From: Clostridia bacterium
GTDB lineage: Bacteria > Bacillota > Clostridia > Oscillospirales > Acutalibacteraceae
Direction: 5' to 3'
Assembly: GCA_017428625.1 (NCBI GenBank)
Contig: JAFRQM010000045.1
Span: 1-64,000, forward strand
Length of the DNA stretch: 64,000 bases
Part shown: piece after piece, positions 1-8,511 of the stretch
How positions within the stretch are numbered: the stretch's first letter is position 1
Layout of the letters: the number at the start of each line of letters is the position of its first letter
Notes under the pieces: model-generated
What the model saw: the letters and a program-made list of their open reading frames with translations, nothing else
What the model was told of the DNA's origin: nothing
Databases searched by the model: none
Made by a program: the position numbers and the translations under genes

Positions 1-250
1 CCGAAAGATATGAATATCCGTCGGGATAAAGCTCGGCGAGTTCGCTCTTCATAAGGGGTGCCGTTCTCGGATTGCCGTCAATATCCAATCCTCTGTGCTG
101 CCCCGGTGTTCTGGTTACTCCGTCAAGGTTCGTGATTGAGGGTGTTTCCGCCTTGACCTTAAGCCCGGCAACGCTGCCGAGACAGGCGACGGTTCCCATA
201 ATCAGCGCGATTGCGAGCACCAGGCTTACCGCCTTTTTGCATTTTGACAT
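1..250 (-). CDS. Secreted protein, N-terminal part only (truncated by window edge)
   Basis: The reading frame starts at an ATG (248-250) behind a good ribosome site (AAGGAGG, 257-264) and stays open to the window edge. Residues 1-35 form a typical signal peptide: basic start MSKCKKAV, a hydrophobic core, and a likely cleavage site near VKAE. The mature start (TPSITNLDG...) mentions no domain I recognise; the rest of the protein lies outside the window. It is probably exported or surface-bound. No function can be assigned from 83 residues. Confidence 0.8.
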   Translation of the reverse strand, partial: MSKCKKAVSLVLAIALIMGTVACLGSVAGLKVKAETPSITNLDGVTRTPGQHRGLDIDGNPRTAPLMKSELAELYPDGYSYLS

Positions 251-340
251 TTCTTTTCCTCCTTAATGGTTGCGCTGAAAAACGCCGTGCCGAAGGGGCA
301 CAAATCCATAATATGCAGAATAATTATTGCATAAAAAAAT

Positions 341-402
341 TTTAAAATCAACAGTATTTATAAAAATAAATAATAATTATAAAAAAGACTGTTGATTTTA
401 AA
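341..402. repeat. 15-bp perfect inverted repeat, AT-rich
   Basis: TTTAAAATCAACAGT (341-355) is repeated exactly in inverted form at 388-402 with a 32-nt A/T spacer. It lies between the start of the secreted protein (250) and the end of the paaK-like gene (441). It could be an operator for the secreted-protein gene or a weak transcription end for the operon on its right. Confidence 0.5.
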
Positions 403-407
403 CAAAT

Positions 408-435
408 TGCTTATCTGTTTTTTGTGCAATAAGCA
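408..435 (-). terminator. Weak hairpin after the paaK-like gene
   Basis: TGCTTAT (408-414) pairs with ATAAGCA (429-435), right after the minus-strand stop codon at 441. There is no long T-run, so termination is uncertain. Confidence 0.3.
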
Positions 436-440
436 GTGCC

Positions 441-1682
441 TCAGTCGCCCCTGTGGTCAAAAACCCTCTGCGTTTTCTTTTCGGAGCGCGGAAGCGTGTT
501 GAGCGAAACAATAACCACATTGGGCGTCACATTGAGTTTTGATTTGAACAGGTTTCTGATTTCCTCCGCCGTTTTTTCAAAGTCAACCCTGCCGTCCGCC
601 TCGGCGGTTATCATAATAATATCCCTGTTCTTGTTCCCGTCGTGGGCGATGTCGATTTTGTATTCGCTCGAAACACCGTCAACCTGACCGAGAATCTCCT
701 CAACCTGGCTCGGGAACATATTTACGCCGTGAACCTTGAACATATCGTCGCTTCTGCCCTTGATTGTGTCAAGGCGCGGGTAAGTTCTGCCGCAGGAGCA
801 CTCTCCGGGAATAATCCTCGAAAGATCGTGCGTGCGGAAGCGGATGAGCGGCGCGCCTTCTTTTACAAGGGTTGTGATGACTATTTCGCCCTCTTCGCCG
901 TCGGGCAGAATCTCGCCCGTCTTCGGGTCTATAATCTCGGTGTAAAGGCAGTCGTCAAATATATGCATACCCGTCTCTCCGGGGCAGTTTATGCCTATAC
1001 CCGGCCCGTAAATCTCGGTTAATCCGTATATGTCATACAGTTCAATGCCGAGTTCTCTCGCTATGTAGTTGCGCTTCGCGTCGCTCCAGCGTTCCGAGCC
1101 GATAATGCCTTTTTTCAGTTTTATTTTGTCCCTGAGGCCGCGCTTGTTGATTTCCTCCGCCAGCAGAAGAGCGTAAGAGGATGTGGCGCAGATTACCGTT
1201 GACTGCAGGTCAATCATCATCTGCAGCTGTTTCTCCGTGTTGCCGGGACCCATCGGAATTGCCATCGCTCCAAGTTTTTCACACCCCGCCTGAAAACCGA
1301 TGCCCGCGGTCCACAGACCGTAGCCGGGGGTTATCTGAATCCTGTCGGCAGGGGTTATTCCCGCGATTTCATAGCATCTCGCGAACATCATCGCCCAGTC
1401 GTCAACATCCTTCGCGGTGTAGGGAATAATCACAGGCTTGCCCGTCGTGCCCGAAGATGAATGAATACGCACAACTTTTTCGTCCGGAACAGCCTGTATT
1501 CCCAGAGGATAGGCGTTACGCAGGTCAGCTTTGTCCGTAAACGGAATTTTCTCAAAATCCTCCGGGGTCGAAACACCCGTGATTCCCGCCTTTTTGTAAA
1601 CCTCGCTGTAATAGTTTCCGCTTTCAAGTATGCGTTTAATCTGCCTGTCAACGAGAGCGAGCTGTTTCTCATTTATCTTCAT
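441..1682 (-). CDS. Phenylacetate-CoA ligase family protein (ANL superfamily)
   Basis: A 413-residue adenylate-forming enzyme of the PaaK type. It would activate an aryl or branched organic acid with ATP and CoA to the acyl-CoA in the cytoplasm. The ANL phosphate-binding motif SSSGTTGKP is at residues 75-83, a DIYGLTEIYGPG adenine-site segment lies mid-protein, and the C-terminal subdomain ends in the basic SEKKTQRVFDHRGD segment. Length fits the roughly 430-residue family. It is the last gene of a minus-strand operon, 12 nt after iorB. In fermenters and archaea, this ligase beside indolepyruvate oxidoreductase is a known pairing in which arylacetyl-CoA and aryl acids are interconverted, here possibly in the ATP-forming direction. 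The exact substrate is inferred from context only. Confidence 0.85.
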   Translation of the reverse strand: MKINEKQLALVDRQIKRILESGNYYSEVYKKAGITGVSTPEDFEKIPFTDKADLRNAYPLGIQAVPDEKVVRIHSSSGTTGKPVIIPYTAKDVDDWAMMFARCYEIAGITPADRIQITPGYGLWTAGIGFQAGCEKLGAMAIPMGPGNTEKQLQMMIDLQSTVICATSSYALLLAEEINKRGLRDKIKLKKGIIGSERWSDAKRNYIARELGIELYDIYGLTEIYGPGIGINCPGETGMHIFDDCLYTEIIDPKTGEILPDGEEGEIVITTLVKEGAPLIRFRTHDLSRIIPGECSCGRTYPRLDTIKGRSDDMFKVHGVNMFPSQVEEILGQVDGVSSEYKIDIAHDGNKNRDIIMITAEADGRVDFEKTAEEIRNLFKSKLNVTPNVVIVSLNTLPRSEKKTQRVFDHRGD

Positions 1683-1694
1683 ACCTGTTCTCCT

Positions 1695-2288
1695 TTATTT
1701 CAAAGCCTTTTCCCCGGTTTCGAATCCCGCGAGAAAAGATTTTTTGTTTGTTTCGGCGAATTTCGGCGGCACCTGTTTTTCGATTTCGGCGAGCAGCGCC
1801 TCTTTGCTTATGCCGAGCCTGCCCGAACCCGCGGCAACGCCGAGAATAATTATATTGAAAAATTTTGTTGAGCCGAACGGGGCGCACACCTCATCGGAAC
1901 TGACAAAAACGCAGTCGTGTTTTCTTTTCAGGTATTCAACCTGTTCGCTGCCGTCGTAGCCCGTTTCGTTAAGCGATTCCGTCACGGGTCTTACCGCCGC
2001 CGTGTTCACAACCGCAACGCCGTTTTTCTTTAAATATTTCAGGTTTCTCACGGCTTCCCCCGGCTCAAACGCAAGCAGAACATCGGCATTCCCGCAGGGA
2101 ATAAGCGGCGAAAACGCTTCGTCGCCTATGCGTATATGGCTCGTCACCGAACCGCCCCGCTGAGCCATGCCTATTGTTTCGGCGGAGTGAACGCGGCTGC
2201 CTTCCCGCATAGCCGCGGCAGCGGTGATTTTTGAAGCGAGCACGGTGCCCTGACCGCCTGTTCCGCAAATGAGAATATCCTTATTCAC
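1695..2288 (-). CDS. iorB: Indolepyruvate:ferredoxin oxidoreductase, beta (gamma-domain) subunit
   Basis: A 197-residue subunit of the 2-oxoacid:ferredoxin oxidoreductase family. The characteristic start VNKDILICGTGGQGTVLAS and AQRGGSV are present. I chose a GTG start at 2286-2288 because GGAGGTG sits 6 nt upstream; a longer frame upstream has no ribosome site and would lie inside iorA. The gene overlaps the iorA stop by 8 nt, which implies translational coupling and a stable two-subunit complex. The complex oxidatively decarboxylates aryl pyruvates from transaminated aromatic amino acids to arylacetyl-CoA and reduces ferredoxin. Confidence 0.9.
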   Translation of the reverse strand: MNKDILICGTGGQGTVLASKITAAAAMREGSRVHSAETIGMAQRGGSVTSHIRIGDEAFSPLIPCGNADVLLAFEPGEAVRNLKYLKKNGVAVVNTAAVRPVTESLNETGYDGSEQVEYLKRKHDCVFVSSDEVCAPFGSTKFFNIIILGVAAGSGRLGISKEALLAEIEKQVPPKFAETNKKSFLAGFETGEKALK

Positions 2289-4077
2289 GCTCTTCACCTC
2301 CGATTGCGCCGACCGGGCAAACCTGCGCGCAAAGCCCGCATCCCGTGCAGAGATTTCTGTCAATTGTCACTTTTCCGCCGCCGGCGACAAGAGCCGGGCA
2401 GCCCGTTTCGCTTATGCACTTTTTGCAGTTTACGCACTTTTGAGCGTCAACGGCGCACCTGCCCGAAGGTTTTGCAATCGCAATGCACGGCGACTTGAAA
2501 ATTATCGCTTTCACTCCTTTTTCATCCGCGCACTCCTTAACGGCGTTTACGCTCTCTTCAAGGTTCAGCGGGTTCACCGTCAGAATCTTTTTTACGCCCA
2601 TGCCTTCAAGCACTTTCGCTATGTCAACCTTCTCAACAAAGTTGCCCGCCATATTTCTGCCCGTGCCCGGGTGGGGCTGATGCCCCGTCATGGCAGTCGT
2701 CGAGTTGTCAAGCACGCACAGAACAATGTCCGCTTCGTTATAAACCGCGTTGACAACGCCCGTCATGCCCGAAGCGAAAAATGTCGAATCACCTGCAAAA
2801 GCGAAACATACGCCGTCATTAGTATGATTAAGCCCCTGCGCCATGGTGATTCCCGCGCCCATGCAAAGGCAGGTGTCAACCATGTCAAGCGGCATCGCGT
2901 TGCCGAGAGTGTAGCACCCTATATCGCCGCAGAAAAACGCCTTTCTGCCTTTCATCGCCTGCTTGACCGCATAGAATGAAGCCCTGTGCGGGCAGCCCGC
3001 GCACAGCACGGGAGGCCTTGCCGGCAAAGCGGGCGAATCCGAAATGTCACTCTGTTCCGCTTTTTTATTTTCTCCGAGAAATTCATTAAGTATTTTCGCG
3101 GATAGTTCAACGCTGTTTTCGCCGTTGTGCGGCACAGTGCCGTCAAGTTTGCCGAGAACCTCAATGTCAAGGCCGTGCCTGCCCGCGGTTTTCAGAATCT
3201 GCTCCTCAATATAGGGGCTGAGTTCCTCAACGCAGAGCGCCTTCTCAACACCCTCCAGCGAGTCAAGAACAAAGTCCTCCGGGAACGGGAACGCCGTCGA
3301 GATTTTAATGATTTTAACATCATTGCGGTTTTTCAGGCATTCCTTCACATAGGCGTAACTCACGCCCGATGTAACAACCGCTTTTTTCGTTTCTCCGCCC
3401 TCAACGGTGTTGAATCTGTATGATGAAAAATCTTTGCCGGTTTCAATATTTCTCTTTTCGATTTTGCCGTGATTTATGTATGACAGACGGGGAAAAATCA
3501 CCCACCTGCCCGAATCTTTTATAAATCCCTCATACTCTTTCGGAGAGAATTTTTCGGGAACATTTATTGACGCGTAAGCGTGGCACACCCTCGTTGTCGG
3601 TCTGAACAGCACCGGCGTCGAGTATTTTTCGGAATACTCAAAAGCGTCCTGAATCATTTCGTATGCCTCTTCCGGCGAGGAGGGGTCAAACACGGGAATC
3701 CTGCAAAAATCGGCAAAACGCCTCGTGTCCTGCTCCGTCTGTGATGATATGGGGCCCGGGTCATCCGCGCTTACAATAACAAGCCCGCCCTTTACGCCCA
3801 CATAGGCTGCGCTCATAAGCGGGTCGGAGGCGACATTCAAACCCATCTGCTTCATTGTTACAAGGGCTCTCGCTCCGCTGTATGCAGCGGCAGCGGCAAC
3901 CTCAAGCGCCGCTTTTTCGTTTACCGACCACTCAAGATGCACGCCCTCGTGCGGATATTTTGAAACTGTCTCTATTATTTCGGAAGACGGCGTGCCGGGG
4001 TAGCCCGCAACAAGGTTTACTCCCGCCGCGAGCGCGCCCAGCGCTATCGCGCCGTTGCCCATCACATATTCTTTCAT
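2281..4077 (-). CDS. iorA: Indolepyruvate:ferredoxin oxidoreductase, alpha subunit
   Basis: A 598-residue cytoplasmic subunit. The N-terminal pyrimidine-binding half begins MGNGAIALGALAAGVNLVAGYPGTPSSE. The thiamine diphosphate domain is in the second half (GDSTFFASG, then VLDNSTTAMTGHQPHPG). Residues from about 540 to the end form a two-cluster ferredoxin domain (CVNCKKCISETGCP and CTGCGLCAQVCPVGAI). This order is diagnostic of IorA. Together with IorB it converts indolepyruvate, phenylpyruvate or hydroxyphenylpyruvate plus CoA to the aryl-acetyl-CoA, CO2 and reduced ferredoxin. It lies 20 nt after the thioesterase gene and overlaps iorB. The AAGGTG ribosome site is about 8 nt upstream of the ATG. 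Confidence 0.95.
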   Translation of the reverse strand: MKEYVMGNGAIALGALAAGVNLVAGYPGTPSSEIIETVSKYPHEGVHLEWSVNEKAALEVAAAAAYSGARALVTMKQMGLNVASDPLMSAAYVGVKGGLVIVSADDPGPISSQTEQDTRRFADFCRIPVFDPSSPEEAYEMIQDAFEYSEKYSTPVLFRPTTRVCHAYASINVPEKFSPKEYEGFIKDSGRWVIFPRLSYINHGKIEKRNIETGKDFSSYRFNTVEGGETKKAVVTSGVSYAYVKECLKNRNDVKIIKISTAFPFPEDFVLDSLEGVEKALCVEELSPYIEEQILKTAGRHGLDIEVLGKLDGTVPHNGENSVELSAKILNEFLGENKKAEQSDISDSPALPARPPVLCAGCPHRASFYAVKQAMKGRKAFFCGDIGCYTLGNAMPLDMVDTCLCMGAGITMAQGLNHTNDGVCFAFAGDSTFFASGMTGVVNAVYNEADIVLCVLDNSTTAMTGHQPHPGTGRNMAGNFVEKVDIAKVLEGMGVKKILTVNPLNLEESVNAVKECADEKGVKAIIFKSPCIAIAKPSGRCAVDAQKCVNCKKCISETGCPALVAGGGKVTIDRNLCTGCGLCAQVCPVGAIGGEERE

Positions 4078-4097
4078 TTCATTTCACCTTTATTCAT

Positions 4098-4487
4098 TTA
4101 TAAGTGAACGCCGTTTGACAGAACCGTGGCAACAAGGTTGCCCGCTCCGTCGGTTATCGTAATTTCAAAAAAGCAGGCGCGTTTTCCGTTTTTCAGGCAC
4201 CGACTCTCACCCGTAAGCTTTCTGTCTTTCGGCATACTTACAAAATTAATTGTGCTGGATGTCGTGACAGTCAGCTGTTCTTTGGTGTTTGTCGCAACGG
4301 CAAAAGTGAAATCCGCCAGAGTGAAAATCGCTCCGCCCATAACGCCGCCGTGCGCCGCGACATCGTTTTCCGTAGCAACAAAAGAACACCTGGCGTAGTC
4401 TTTTCCCACTTCGTCAATGGTTATCCCCGTTTTGTATGTCGCAAAGCGGTCGGCCGCGAAAAACTCCCTCGCCTCTTCAAGTGTCAT
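4098..4487 (-). CDS. Hotdog-fold thioesterase, PaaI family
   Basis: A 129-residue single-domain hotdog thioesterase. The helix motif AAHGGVMGGAIFTLADFTFA (near residues 45-65) is the PaaI-type signature with the expected acidic residue. It probably hydrolyses aryl-acyl-CoA and would relieve CoA trapping in the ior/ligase operon of which it is the first gene. Two ATGs lie close together; I took the second (4485-4487) because GGAGG is 7 nt from it but only about one base from the first (4493). Confidence 0.85.
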   Translation of the reverse strand: MTLEEAREFFAADRFATYKTGITIDEVGKDYARCSFVATENDVAAHGGVMGGAIFTLADFTFAVATNTKEQLTVTTSSTINFVSMPKDRKLTGESRCLKNGKRACFFEITITDGAGNLVATVLSNGVHL

Positions 4488-4597
4488 ATTCATACCTCCG
4501 TTTTTCTCGTTGTTTTCTGTTGATTATACTCTATGATTTGAAAAAAATAAAGCATTTTTAATTATTTATACTATATAAGGTATTCCTCTCCTATCCT

Positions 4598-4672
4598 TCT
4601 CCCTCCATCCGCCCTCCAAAAACCAACATCCAAAATCCAATGTCTGAAATCCGGAACCCTCCGAAATCCAAA
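4598..4672. repeat. ATCC-rich dispersed mosaic repeat
   Basis: An array of 7-10 nt units (CATCCAAAATCC, AATGTCTGAAATCCGG and relatives). This is one copy of the intergenic repeat family that recurs throughout the window. It lies in the probable 5' leader of the thioesterase-ior-ligase operon. The remaining part of the 4488-4986 gap is AT-rich, with the promoter noted next and a short GC hairpin with T-run at 4816-4837. Confidence 0.7.
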
Positions 4673-4687
4673 AAATGTTAAAATCTC

Positions 4688-4722
4688 TTAACAAATTATA
4701 TACAATTTGTATACAGGTTCGT
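4688..4722 (-). promoter_or_regulatory. Candidate promoter and palindromic operator of the thioesterase-ior operon
   Basis: An odd-length palindrome, TATACAA-T-TTGTATA (4699-4713), overlaps a minus-strand TATAAT. The palindrome has the size of a dimeric repressor site. The -35 is poor and the distance to the first gene is about 200 nt, so this is tentative. Confidence 0.4.
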
Positions 4723-4986
4723 AAAACAGTTGCTTTACAATAAAACTGCACCTGAGAAAACAAGACTTTTTCATAGATTATCTTCCTTTTCTTTGGATTT
4801 CTCTTTTGGGAAACGGCCGCTTTTGCGGCTGTTTTTCCTTATACGTGGTAATTCATCCGTTATTTTTCGCAGGCAGAGAAATTAGGCGGCGTTATTTTTC
4901 CGCAAAAAGGGTTTATTTTTGCAAAAGCGGATGTTATATTTTAATCACGGAAAAGAAACAGCAAGCCTTGAAAGGGGGCAATTATT

Positions 4987-5190
4987 ATGTCAGGAAAAAA
5001 ACTTTACAAAAGCGTAAACGACAGAAAATTAGCGGGTGTCTGCGGCGGAATAGCCGAATATCTTGACCTTGATTCGACCATAGTCAGACTTGCCCTCGTC
5101 GTATTTACTCTTGCCGGCGGCAGCGGACTGCTCTTCTACATTATCGCCGCCATAGTCATGCAGGACGACCCCGGCTACGGCAACGTATAA
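4987..5190 (+). CDS. PspC-domain small membrane protein
   Basis: A 67-residue protein made of a single PspC domain. It has the basic N-terminus KLYKSVNDRKLAGVCGGIAEYLDLD, the family hallmark GVCGGIAEYL, and one C-terminal membrane helix (LALVVFTLAGGSGLLFYIIAAI). PspC-only proteins are inner-membrane proteins linked to envelope stress. The ATG follows GAAAGGGGG by 8 nt. The gene is monocistronic with a strong hairpin downstream (5331-5376). Confidence 0.9.
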   Translation: MSGKKLYKSVNDRKLAGVCGGIAEYLDLDSTIVRLALVVFTLAGGSGLLFYIIAAIVMQDDPGYGNV

Positions 5191-5330
5191 ACCGAAAACT
5201 CATCAAGAAAGGGTCAATAATACACCAAGTTTCATAAACCTCTCTTTCTCCTTTCTCTCCGGCAATTCCTCTTCACAAAAATCATTTACCTCCCGTATAA
5301 GATTAAACCGGATATCACTCCTTTTCGGAA

Positions 5331-5376
5331 GCGCCGCGCGGGTTCTCCTTTCTTGACCGCGCGGCGCCTTCTTTTT
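5331..5376 (+). terminator. Strong terminator hairpin
   Basis: GCGCCGCGCGG (5331-5341) pairs perfectly with CCGCGCGGCGC (5357-5367) and is followed by TTCTTTTT. It lies 140 nt beyond the PspC gene. Confidence 0.75.
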
Positions 5377-5394
5377 CCCGCCGTATATCTGAAA

Positions 5395-5515
5395 CCCAAC
5401 ATCCGGAACGTAGGGAACGCGGTTCCGCGTTCCGCCAAAACCACATCAATTTCTGAATCTTATCACAATTTAACCTCTTTCTCGTCTGACATCCGGCACC
5501 CTTGCCTCCCCCGCG
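5395..5515. repeat. Dispersed mosaic repeat with GGAACGCGG palindrome
   Basis: AACATCCGGAACGTAGG introduces the hairpin GGAACGCGG-TT-CCGCGTTCC (5414-5433). It is followed by a degenerate tract ending in GTCTGACATCCGGC. The same palindrome with the same GTAGG lead recurs at 11462-11481. Confidence 0.7.
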
Positions 5516-5558
5516 TTTTTGTGCTATCATTGTTTCATCATCACAACGGAGGTGCGAA

Positions 5559-5873
5559 ATGATCGGTCTCGGTATATGGGAGGCAACTGTTGACGCCCTG
5601 TTTTTCAAAGAAACGGGCAGGGTCGAAATATATGACAACAACGGCACATACGGTTTTCGGGGCAGCGCGCGCGGCATTGATTTAAGCAAAATCGAAATTC
5701 TCTGCGTAAAAGAAGAAGGCAATGTCATTGACGCGGTAATAACAGTTCCCGTTCTGCCCAACGCGGAGATTCCCGTTCACGCCGAAATTGACGGCGACAC
5801 TCTTACGGGCAGTGCCGTTCTGCCCTTAATCGGCAAAATAAAAATCAAAAACGGCAGAAGAATCAAAGAATAA
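5559..5873 (+). CDS. Hypothetical protein, 104 residues
   Basis: The ATG (5559-5561) follows AACGGAGGTG with normal spacing, so I did not use an earlier ATG that lacks a ribosome site. The product is 104 residues, beta-rich, without signal peptide or membrane helix, and ends in a basic run (KIKIKNGRRIKE). It begins MIGLGIWEATVDALFF. I do not recognise the family; a small beta-barrel is plausible from its alternating hydrophobic pattern. It is flanked by a repeat upstream and a bidirectional terminator downstream. Confidence 0.7.
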   Translation: MIGLGIWEATVDALFFKETGRVEIYDNNGTYGFRGSARGIDLSKIEILCVKEEGNVIDAVITVPVLPNAEIPVHAEIDGDTLTGSAVLPLIGKIKIKNGRRIKE

Positions 5874-5875
5874 CA

Positions 5876-5912
5876 AAAAAGGGAAGCGTGATTTTTTCAC
5901 ACTTCCTTTTCT
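5876..5912. terminator. Bidirectional terminator
   Basis: GGAAGCGTG (5882-5890) pairs with CACACTTCC (5898-5906) around a T-rich loop, with A-run before and T-run after. It separates the two convergent small genes. Confidence 0.65.
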
Positions 5913-5975
5913 TTTTCCCCGCGGGGCGCAGCCGCGGCGCCCCGCCTTAAAGCACAGGCGGTGTTTCTCCCCCGA

Positions 5976-6236
5976 TTATACCGCTCTGCCGTAGATTGTG
6001 TAGTTGTCAACGCAGCAGGTTTTAAGGTCCGCGCCGAGTCTGCGCGCGATTTCCGTTTTTTTGCTTTTGGCAAGCCTGCCCTTCTCAAATGAGATAACCA
6101 CACAGTTTTCGTCGGTAACAAGGTTCCTGAATCTTGTTACACCGATTACTGAATTTCCGCAATAATATTTTTCGGTGACGGTGCCGTTTTCGTTCTTTCT
6201 GTTCCGGCAGATAAGCTTGTCTGCAGTGTTTTTCAT
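5976..6236 (-). CDS. Hypothetical protein, 86 residues
   Basis: The start ATG at 6236 follows ACGGAGGGGTAATAC. The product is basic and probably cytoplasmic, with three cysteines (one early at KLICRN, one at YYCGNS, a CC pair near residue 75). The C-terminal half KKTEIARRLGADLKTCCVDNYTIYGRAV looks like a compact alpha/beta fold. I do not recognise the family. An inverted/direct repeat cluster (6303-6364) lies upstream and may be its control site. Confidence 0.65.
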   Translation of the reverse strand: MKNTADKLICRNRKNENGTVTEKYYCGNSVIGVTRFRNLVTDENCVVISFEKGRLAKSKKTEIARRLGADLKTCCVDNYTIYGRAV

Positions 6237-6302
6237 TGTATTACCCCTCCGTGTTGTTCCGGGCTTGTGCCCTTGTCTTGATTAGATTATATTCACCCGC
6301 GG

Positions 6303-6364
6303 ATTAAGATTCAATTACACATTTCATTAAGATTGAATTAAACCCGCCTTAATACAATCTTAAT
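6303..6364. promoter_or_regulatory. Cluster of ATTAAGATTG repeats, candidate operator
   Basis: ATTAAGATTCAATTA (6303-6317) and ATTAAGATTGAATTA (6326-6340) are near-identical direct repeats 23 bp apart. ATTAAGATTG (6326-6335) is also matched in inverted form by CAATCTTAAT (6355-6364). Three related half-sites upstream of the 86-residue gene suggest a protein-binding region. Confidence 0.45.
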
Positions 6365-6370
6365 AAATCA

Positions 6371-6658
6371 GGGGTCAGGTGTTAGGATTTAGGATTTAGG
6401 AAGTAGGAAGTAGGAATCAGATTAAAAAATGTAGGGCACGCATATATGCGTGCCGCTTTTAATTCCAAATGACAAATTCCAAATTCCGAATTATCGGCGG
6501 GCTCTGCCTGCATCCGTTTTAAATACTGTTGCAATTCCCACCGCCCCGTCTGAAATCCAGCATCTGAAATCTGAAATCCAGACCGTAGGGCACGCATATA
6601 TGCGTGCCGTCATCCAACATCCAAAATCCAATGTCTGACATCCAAAATCCGGAACTCG
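6371..6658. repeat. Large copy of the dispersed mosaic repeat, two palindromes
   Basis: It contains a TTAGG-type tract (TTAGGATTTAGGAAGTAGG, 6380-6415) and two copies of the perfect 20-bp palindrome GGCACGCATATATGCGTGCC (6435-6454 and 6589-6608), each preceded by GTAG. Around them are ATCC/TCTGAAATCC units. No gene is visible in this stretch. Confidence 0.8.
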
Positions 6659-6690
6659 AAAAACGGCTTGCAGAAACCTCTGCAAGCCTT
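6659..6690 (-). terminator. Terminator of the ceramidase-like gene
   Basis: GGCTTGCAGA (6665-6674) pairs perfectly with TCTGCAAGCC (6679-6688). On the minus strand the hairpin is followed by GTTTTT. Confidence 0.75.
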
Positions 6691-6706
6691 CCTTTATTCT
6701 TCCGTT

Positions 6707-8497
6707 TTACCCTGCGTATTCTTCCGCTATTTCGCTGAGCCCTTTCACAACCGCGCTCGCAACGCCCGAGCCGAGCGAAATAAGCTCCTGGTAGTGGTCA
6801 AACGCTATGCACATGCAGTAATCGTTGTCCGGCACAATGTAGCCCACCGCGTCGTTGGCAAGGCCGAAGCATATAAGGTCCTCGTCGCCGAAAATCCCGA
6901 CGAGCGGCGCGTATTCAAAATCTTTGCCCGAGTAGGAGCCGTCAGCCGTAAGCGAGGAGCCGCCCGCGACAATGTCCTGAACCACCTCGCCGGGCATCAT
7001 AACAGCTTTAAGCTGTCTGCCGAATTCAATGTAGCCGATTTCGGTGCAGATTTCATATTTCCGGAATCCCGTTCTGAGAACTTTGTAATTCGCAAGGTTG
7101 AGTTTGCCCGCGAGAATAATCAGCGGATTTGTAACGGGAACAAAAACTTCTTTAATTACTATGTTGAACAGCGGGTCAACGTCAACTTCCTCAACGGGCT
7201 CCCAGTTTTCGCACCAAAGGGTGTATTCGCCGCCGTTCTCCTCAACATAAGCCATTTCTTTGTTTATGATTTCTTCATTATAGAGTATGTCTTTGAGGTC
7301 GCCCGTCTTGATTTCGTCAAGCGTCATTGTCATCGCAAGGGCGATTTTCGCCATCTCCTGGCCGTATCTCGCCGACTGCTCCGCTCTCCAGTATTGCGGC
7401 TGGCTGTCGTTTGTGGCGCCTCTCGCAATGTAGATTCCCGCTATCGCGCCGTTGAAAAACATACAGTTTACGCCCGCGGCGGCAAGCGTCTCGCCCATAT
7501 AGTAGGGGTATTCGCCGCTTAACTGCCTGCCCGTGTTCACCGCTTCGCCGTCAAGCACAAAATCGGTCGCAAGGCCCGCAACGTCGGGGTGAGCCGCCAT
7601 GTTTATTATATATGTCGGGTCAACCGTCTCGTCATCGGGCGTGAACGCAAGACGCACCATGTCGGTCATAAGCGCAGAGGCGGAGGAACGGTTTTTGTTG
7701 TCAAAATACTGTTCGCCTATATCTTTGCGCGCGTAAGTCATTGTGCCCGTAACCATTGAGTCGCAAGCCTCCAGCATGGCGTCGGAGACCCTGTCATAAA
7801 GCATGGTCATGTATTTTTCATCCGTGCCCGGTTCGGGCGTGCCGATGTGAAAGAGCGCCTTGGGCATATTTTTAATCATCTTGCCGAAAAGATTTGTCCA
7901 CAGCCCTTCGGTGTCAATGCAGGAGTGCGCGTGGGTGCTTTCAACGTTTATCGCGGCAAAATCATATTTGCCGTCCGCCTTCTCAACAAGCGCCTGACGG
8001 ATTTTCTTTATGTCGCCGTTCGTCATGCCGATGCAGTCGATTGTCGCAAAAACGCTGACGCCTCTGCCGCTGCCGTCCTCTATCGCTATAACTCTCGCCT
8101 TCATGTCGTCTATAACATATTCAACATTGTTTGTGAAAAGGTTTTCAATAACAATGTAGCCGCCGAGGTAGTAGGTGTAACTTTTCCAGTCATCGGGCAC
8201 AAGGCTCGTGTTGGCGTAGCCGAGCTTCCACGCGGCGCCTTCGGCGGGCTCGTCAAGAAACTCCTCCGTTCCGCCGTAGAAGGTGTCGTTTTCAAAATCC
8301 TTTTTGTCAATAAAACTCTTCGCGTCGGGAAAAATCCCGTTAATCGCGCCGAGCAGACCGGTCACTATTCCGCCGAGAACGGCCGAGCCCGCCCTCTGTG
8401 CCGTGCTCTGCTGCGCCTGAGCGGTAACAGCCGTCATGCCGAACACCATCGACACAACAAGAACAACCGAAACAACGGTTAAAAACGCTTTTTTCAT
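6707..8497 (-). CDS. Secreted neutral/alkaline ceramidase-like protein
   Basis: A 596-residue exported protein. I start it at the ATG 8495-8497 (MKKAFLTVV), with AAAGGA about 9 nt upstream. The signal peptide ends near AQAQQ. Residues beyond about 100 resemble the neutral ceramidase N-terminal catalytic domain. The evidence is an early ATIDCIGM segment, NVESTHAHS (metal/active-site region), NMAAHPD (family metal-ligand region) and a glycine-rich FFNGAIAG core. The family cleaves N-acyl amide bonds of ceramides, so a host- or diet-derived lipid substrate is likely but unproven; hydrolysis of other amides or esters is possible. It is followed by its own terminator and preceded by 14 nt from the next gene, which overlaps in transcription direction. 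Confidence 0.75.
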   Translation of the reverse strand: MKKAFLTVVSVVLVVSMVFGMTAVTAQAQQSTAQRAGSAVLGGIVTGLLGAINGIFPDAKSFIDKKDFENDTFYGGTEEFLDEPAEGAAWKLGYANTSLVPDDWKSYTYYLGGYIVIENLFTNNVEYVIDDMKARVIAIEDGSGRGVSVFATIDCIGMTNGDIKKIRQALVEKADGKYDFAAINVESTHAHSCIDTEGLWTNLFGKMIKNMPKALFHIGTPEPGTDEKYMTMLYDRVSDAMLEACDSMVTGTMTYARKDIGEQYFDNKNRSSASALMTDMVRLAFTPDDETVDPTYIINMAAHPDVAGLATDFVLDGEAVNTGRQLSGEYPYYMGETLAAAGVNCMFFNGAIAGIYIARGATNDSQPQYWRAEQSARYGQEMAKIALAMTMTLDEIKTGDLKDILYNEEIINKEMAYVEENGGEYTLWCENWEPVEEVDVDPLFNIVIKEVFVPVTNPLIILAGKLNLANYKVLRTGFRKYEICTEIGYIEFGRQLKAVMMPGEVVQDIVAGGSSLTADGSYSGKDFEYAPLVGIFGDEDLICFGLANDAVGYIVPDNDYCMCIAFDHYQELISLGSGVASAVVKGLSEIAEEYAG

Positions 8498-8511
8498 AAC
8501 AAATAATCCTT

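Noticed and set aside
4816..4837. Hairpin GCCGC-TTTT-GCGGC with T-run as a terminator
   Set aside because: No + strand gene ends upstream within 800 nt; it may only be part of the PspC gene leader.
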